A stretch of 8,253 nt of DNA from CAZLHO01 sp964559455 (GTDB lineage Bacteria > Krumholzibacteriota > Krumholzibacteriia > LZORAL124-64-63): assembly GCA_964559455.1 (NCBI GenBank), contig CAZLHO010000089.1:1-8253 (forward strand), in the 5' to 3' direction. The notes beneath the pieces are model-generated. The model saw only the letters and a program-made list of their open reading frames with translations. It ran no database searches and was not told the DNA's origin. Shown here one piece after another: positions 6,984-8,253 of this stretch (within the stretch, counting starts at the first letter, position 1; every line of letters starts with the position of its first letter). The position numbers were made by a program, and so were the translations under genes.

Positions 6984-7594
6984 TCCGTCTCCAACTGGTA
7001 GCGGAAGAGATTGCGCACCCCGCGCACCTCGATCGGCTCGCCGTTGACGACGCGGGGGCGGTACTTGAACTTCAGGGCGGCGTCGATCGAGACCCGGTCG
7101 AAGATCCCCGAGGGCTCGGCCTCGACGACGACCGCGTCCCTGGTCGTGCCGGCGGCCGTGACGGTGTACTCGACCAGGCAGTAGCCCTCGATGCCCCGGT
7201 TGCGCGCGGTCATCGGGTAGACCGGCGCGATCTTGACGATGGGCAGGTAGTCCCCGTCGCTGGCGACCAGCCCCATGCCCTGCACCGACATCTCCATCGG
7301 CACGTCCAGGGGCGCCACCGGAACGGCGACCGCGGCCTGCGCCGGTTCGACGGAGTCGACCCGGGGCCGGATCGCCTCGGGGGGCGGCGCGTCGGGCTCG
7401 ACGGGCTTGTCGGGCAGCCGCTCGCGCCGCTCCAGCGACTCCTCGCGCTGGACGCGCACGAAGTCGACGAAGTGGCGCCGGCCCGACTCGTCGAGCTTGC
7501 TCTTGGGCGTCGCGATCAGGGTCTGCATGGTGAAGATCACGACGAGCGTGACCAGGCAGCCCAGGACGATCGCGGCGGCGTATCGGCGGATCAT
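6980..7594 (-). CDS. tonB: TonB energy transducer, short TonB2-like form
   Basis: A 204-residue inner-membrane-anchored protein that transmits proton-gradient energy from ExbB/ExbD to outer-membrane TonB-dependent receptors. One N-terminal membrane segment covers residues 5-27 ('YAAAIVLGCLVTLVVIFTMQ'). A short Pro/Glu-rich linker follows (about 60-78, 'LPDKPVEPDAPPPE'). The TonB C-terminal domain runs from about 115 to 202, with 'APVYPMTARNRGIEG' (YP at 126-127), 'GYCLVEYTVTAAG' and 'ALKFKYRPRVVNGEP'. The length and short linker are closer to TonB2-type proteins than to E. coli TonB. The ATG at 7594 has AGGA 5 bases upstream, next to the exbD stop; a second ATG at 7599 is out of frame. The gene starts 9 bases after exbD and overlaps the start of the TPR gene. 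No receptor gene lies in the window, so the cargo is unknown. Confidence 0.9.
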   Translation of the reverse strand: MIRRYAAAIVLGCLVTLVVIFTMQTLIATPKSKLDESGRRHFVDFVRVQREESLERRERLPDKPVEPDAPPPEAIRPRVDSVEPAQAAVAVPVAPLDVPMEMSVQGMGLVASDGDYLPIVKIAPVYPMTARNRGIEGYCLVEYTVTAAGTTRDAVVVEAEPSGIFDRVSIDAALKFKYRPRVVNGEPIEVRGVRNLFRYQLETD

Positions 7595-7603
7595 CGCATT
7601 CCT

Positions 7604-8020
7604 CTAGGGGGCGGCGGCCGGGGCGGCGATCGCGACGTCGTAGACGCCCGCCATCCGGGCCGCGTCCATCACCTGCACCAGCACCCCGGTCCGGGCGTCC
7701 TTGTCGGCCTGGATGACGACGGTGCCCTGGGGGTTCTCGGAGTGCAGTCGCTCGATGTTCGCGCGCACGGCGCGAGGGTCCACCTGGCGGCGGTCGATCC
7801 AGATCGCGCCGCCGGCGTCGATGGCGATCAGGATGTTGGCCTTCTCCATCGCCACGCTGGTCCGGGCCTCGGGCTTGTTCACGTCGATGCCGGACTCCTT
7901 GACGAAGGAGGCCGTCACGATGAAGAAGATCAGCATGATGAAGACCACGTCGAGCATCGGCGTGATGTTGATCTCCTGCTCGTCGTCTTCCGGCGGCAGG
8001 GCCGTGAATCTGTGCTGCAT
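7604..8020 (-). CDS. exbD: ExbD/TolR biopolymer transport protein
   Basis: A 138-residue inner-membrane protein with a single N-terminal membrane helix (about 20-42) and a periplasmic domain. 'INITPMLDVVFIMLIFFIVT' is the family signature. Asp24 in it matches the proton-path aspartate of E. coli ExbD (Asp25). The periplasmic part shows 'IDRRQVDPRAV' and 'VVIQADKDARTGVLVQVMD', as in ExbD/TolR proteins. The start ATG at 8020 is preceded by GAGGTGA (8024-8030). It lies 38 bases after the exbB stop and is followed after 9 bases by tonB, so the genes form one operon. ExbD rather than TolR is called because tonB is adjacent and no tolA/tolB is seen. Confidence 0.92.
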   Translation of the reverse strand: MQHRFTALPPEDDEQEINITPMLDVVFIMLIFFIVTASFVKESGIDVNKPEARTSVAMEKANILIAIDAGGAIWIDRRQVDPRAVRANIERLHSENPQGTVVIQADKDARTGVLVQVMDAARMAGVYDVAIAAPAAAP

Positions 8021-8058
8021 CGGTCACCTCGCGAGGCCGGAGCCTCCGTTGGGCCGGA

Positions 8059-8253
8059 TCAGTGTTCGACGGCGAAGACCTCGTCCAGTTTCCTCACCGC
8101 GCGGTTGGCCGCGCGCGACAGCAGGGCCGCGGCGAAGACCCCCGACAGGGCGCCGACCATGCCGGCCATCGTCGGGATGGTCGCCTTGGACACGCCGCCC
8201 GCCATGGAGCGCGCGTTGCCGGTGCCCGACAGGGCGAGCACGTCGAAGACCTC
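8059..8253 (-). CDS. exbB: MotA/TolQ/ExbB proton channel protein, C-terminal end
   Basis: Only the last 64 residues are in the window; the frame is open to the right edge and the start lies outside. 'SGTGNARSMAGGVSKATIPT' followed by 'MAGMVGALSGVFAA' is the conserved final membrane region of ExbB/TolQ channels. The Thr and small residues in it line the proton path in this family. The tail ends 'RKLDEVFAVEH'. It forms the inner-membrane motor with ExbD, encoded next. The operon promoter must be upstream, beyond the window. Confidence 0.85.
   Translation of the reverse strand, partial: EVFDVLALSGTGNARSMAGGVSKATIPTMAGMVGALSGVFAAALLSRAANRAVRKLDEVFAVEH

Noticed and set aside
5889..7001. 370-codon + strand frame opposite the TPR gene
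   Set aside because: Antisense to a TPR gene with a signal peptide and clear repeats; the product is Val/Gly/Leu/Arg low-complexity sequence.
6984..8027. Upstream extension of the TPR frame through tonB and exbD
   Set aside because: The frame is open by chance of composition; the real start is the TTG at 6983 directly before the signal peptide, and tonB and exbD occupy the region in other frames.

Overview
The window is GC-rich coding DNA, almost without gaps, from a Gram-negative (diderm) bacterium. TonB/ExbB/ExbD genes, a lipoprotein signal and a periplasmic c-type cytochrome support this. The first gene ends in a FlgD/Ig-like C-terminal domain with an 'HPNPFNPST' motif. Domains of this kind are abundant in secreted proteins of the FCB superphylum and related GC-rich lineages such as Candidatus Krumholzibacteriota or Eisenbacteria. 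That placement is inferred from style, not from a marker gene.

Layout. Four genes run on the + strand, then a four-gene operon runs on the - strand, and the two sets converge at about 5,700. The + strand holds: (1) the 3' end of a large secreted protein with an Ig-like domain, a lamin-tail domain and a C-terminal sorting-type domain, closed by a strong hairpin terminator; (2) an M3-family (Dcp-like) zinc oligopeptidase carried as a lipoprotein, with a clear sigma70-type promoter; (3) an exported protein joining ankyrin repeats, a DUF3471-like beta domain and a four-heme cytochrome c554-like domain; (4) a DeoD-type purine nucleoside phosphorylase. The - strand, read from the right edge, holds the end of an ExbB/TolQ/MotA proton channel, then ExbD, a short TonB and an exported TPR protein. 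These are tightly spaced, and the last two genes overlap at TTGA.

How the genes fit together. The - strand operon looks like a TonB2-type energy-transduction module: ExbB/ExbD use the proton gradient, TonB carries the energy across the periplasm, and the TPR protein probably acts as a periplasmic partner. The + strand genes share no obvious pathway. Three of the four products are exported (surface protein, envelope peptidase, periplasmic cytochrome) and DeoD is cytosolic. The least usual item is the ankyrin-DUF3471-tetraheme cytochrome fusion. No tRNA, rRNA, CRISPR array or insertion sequence was seen, and no non-coding stretch exceeds 300 bases.
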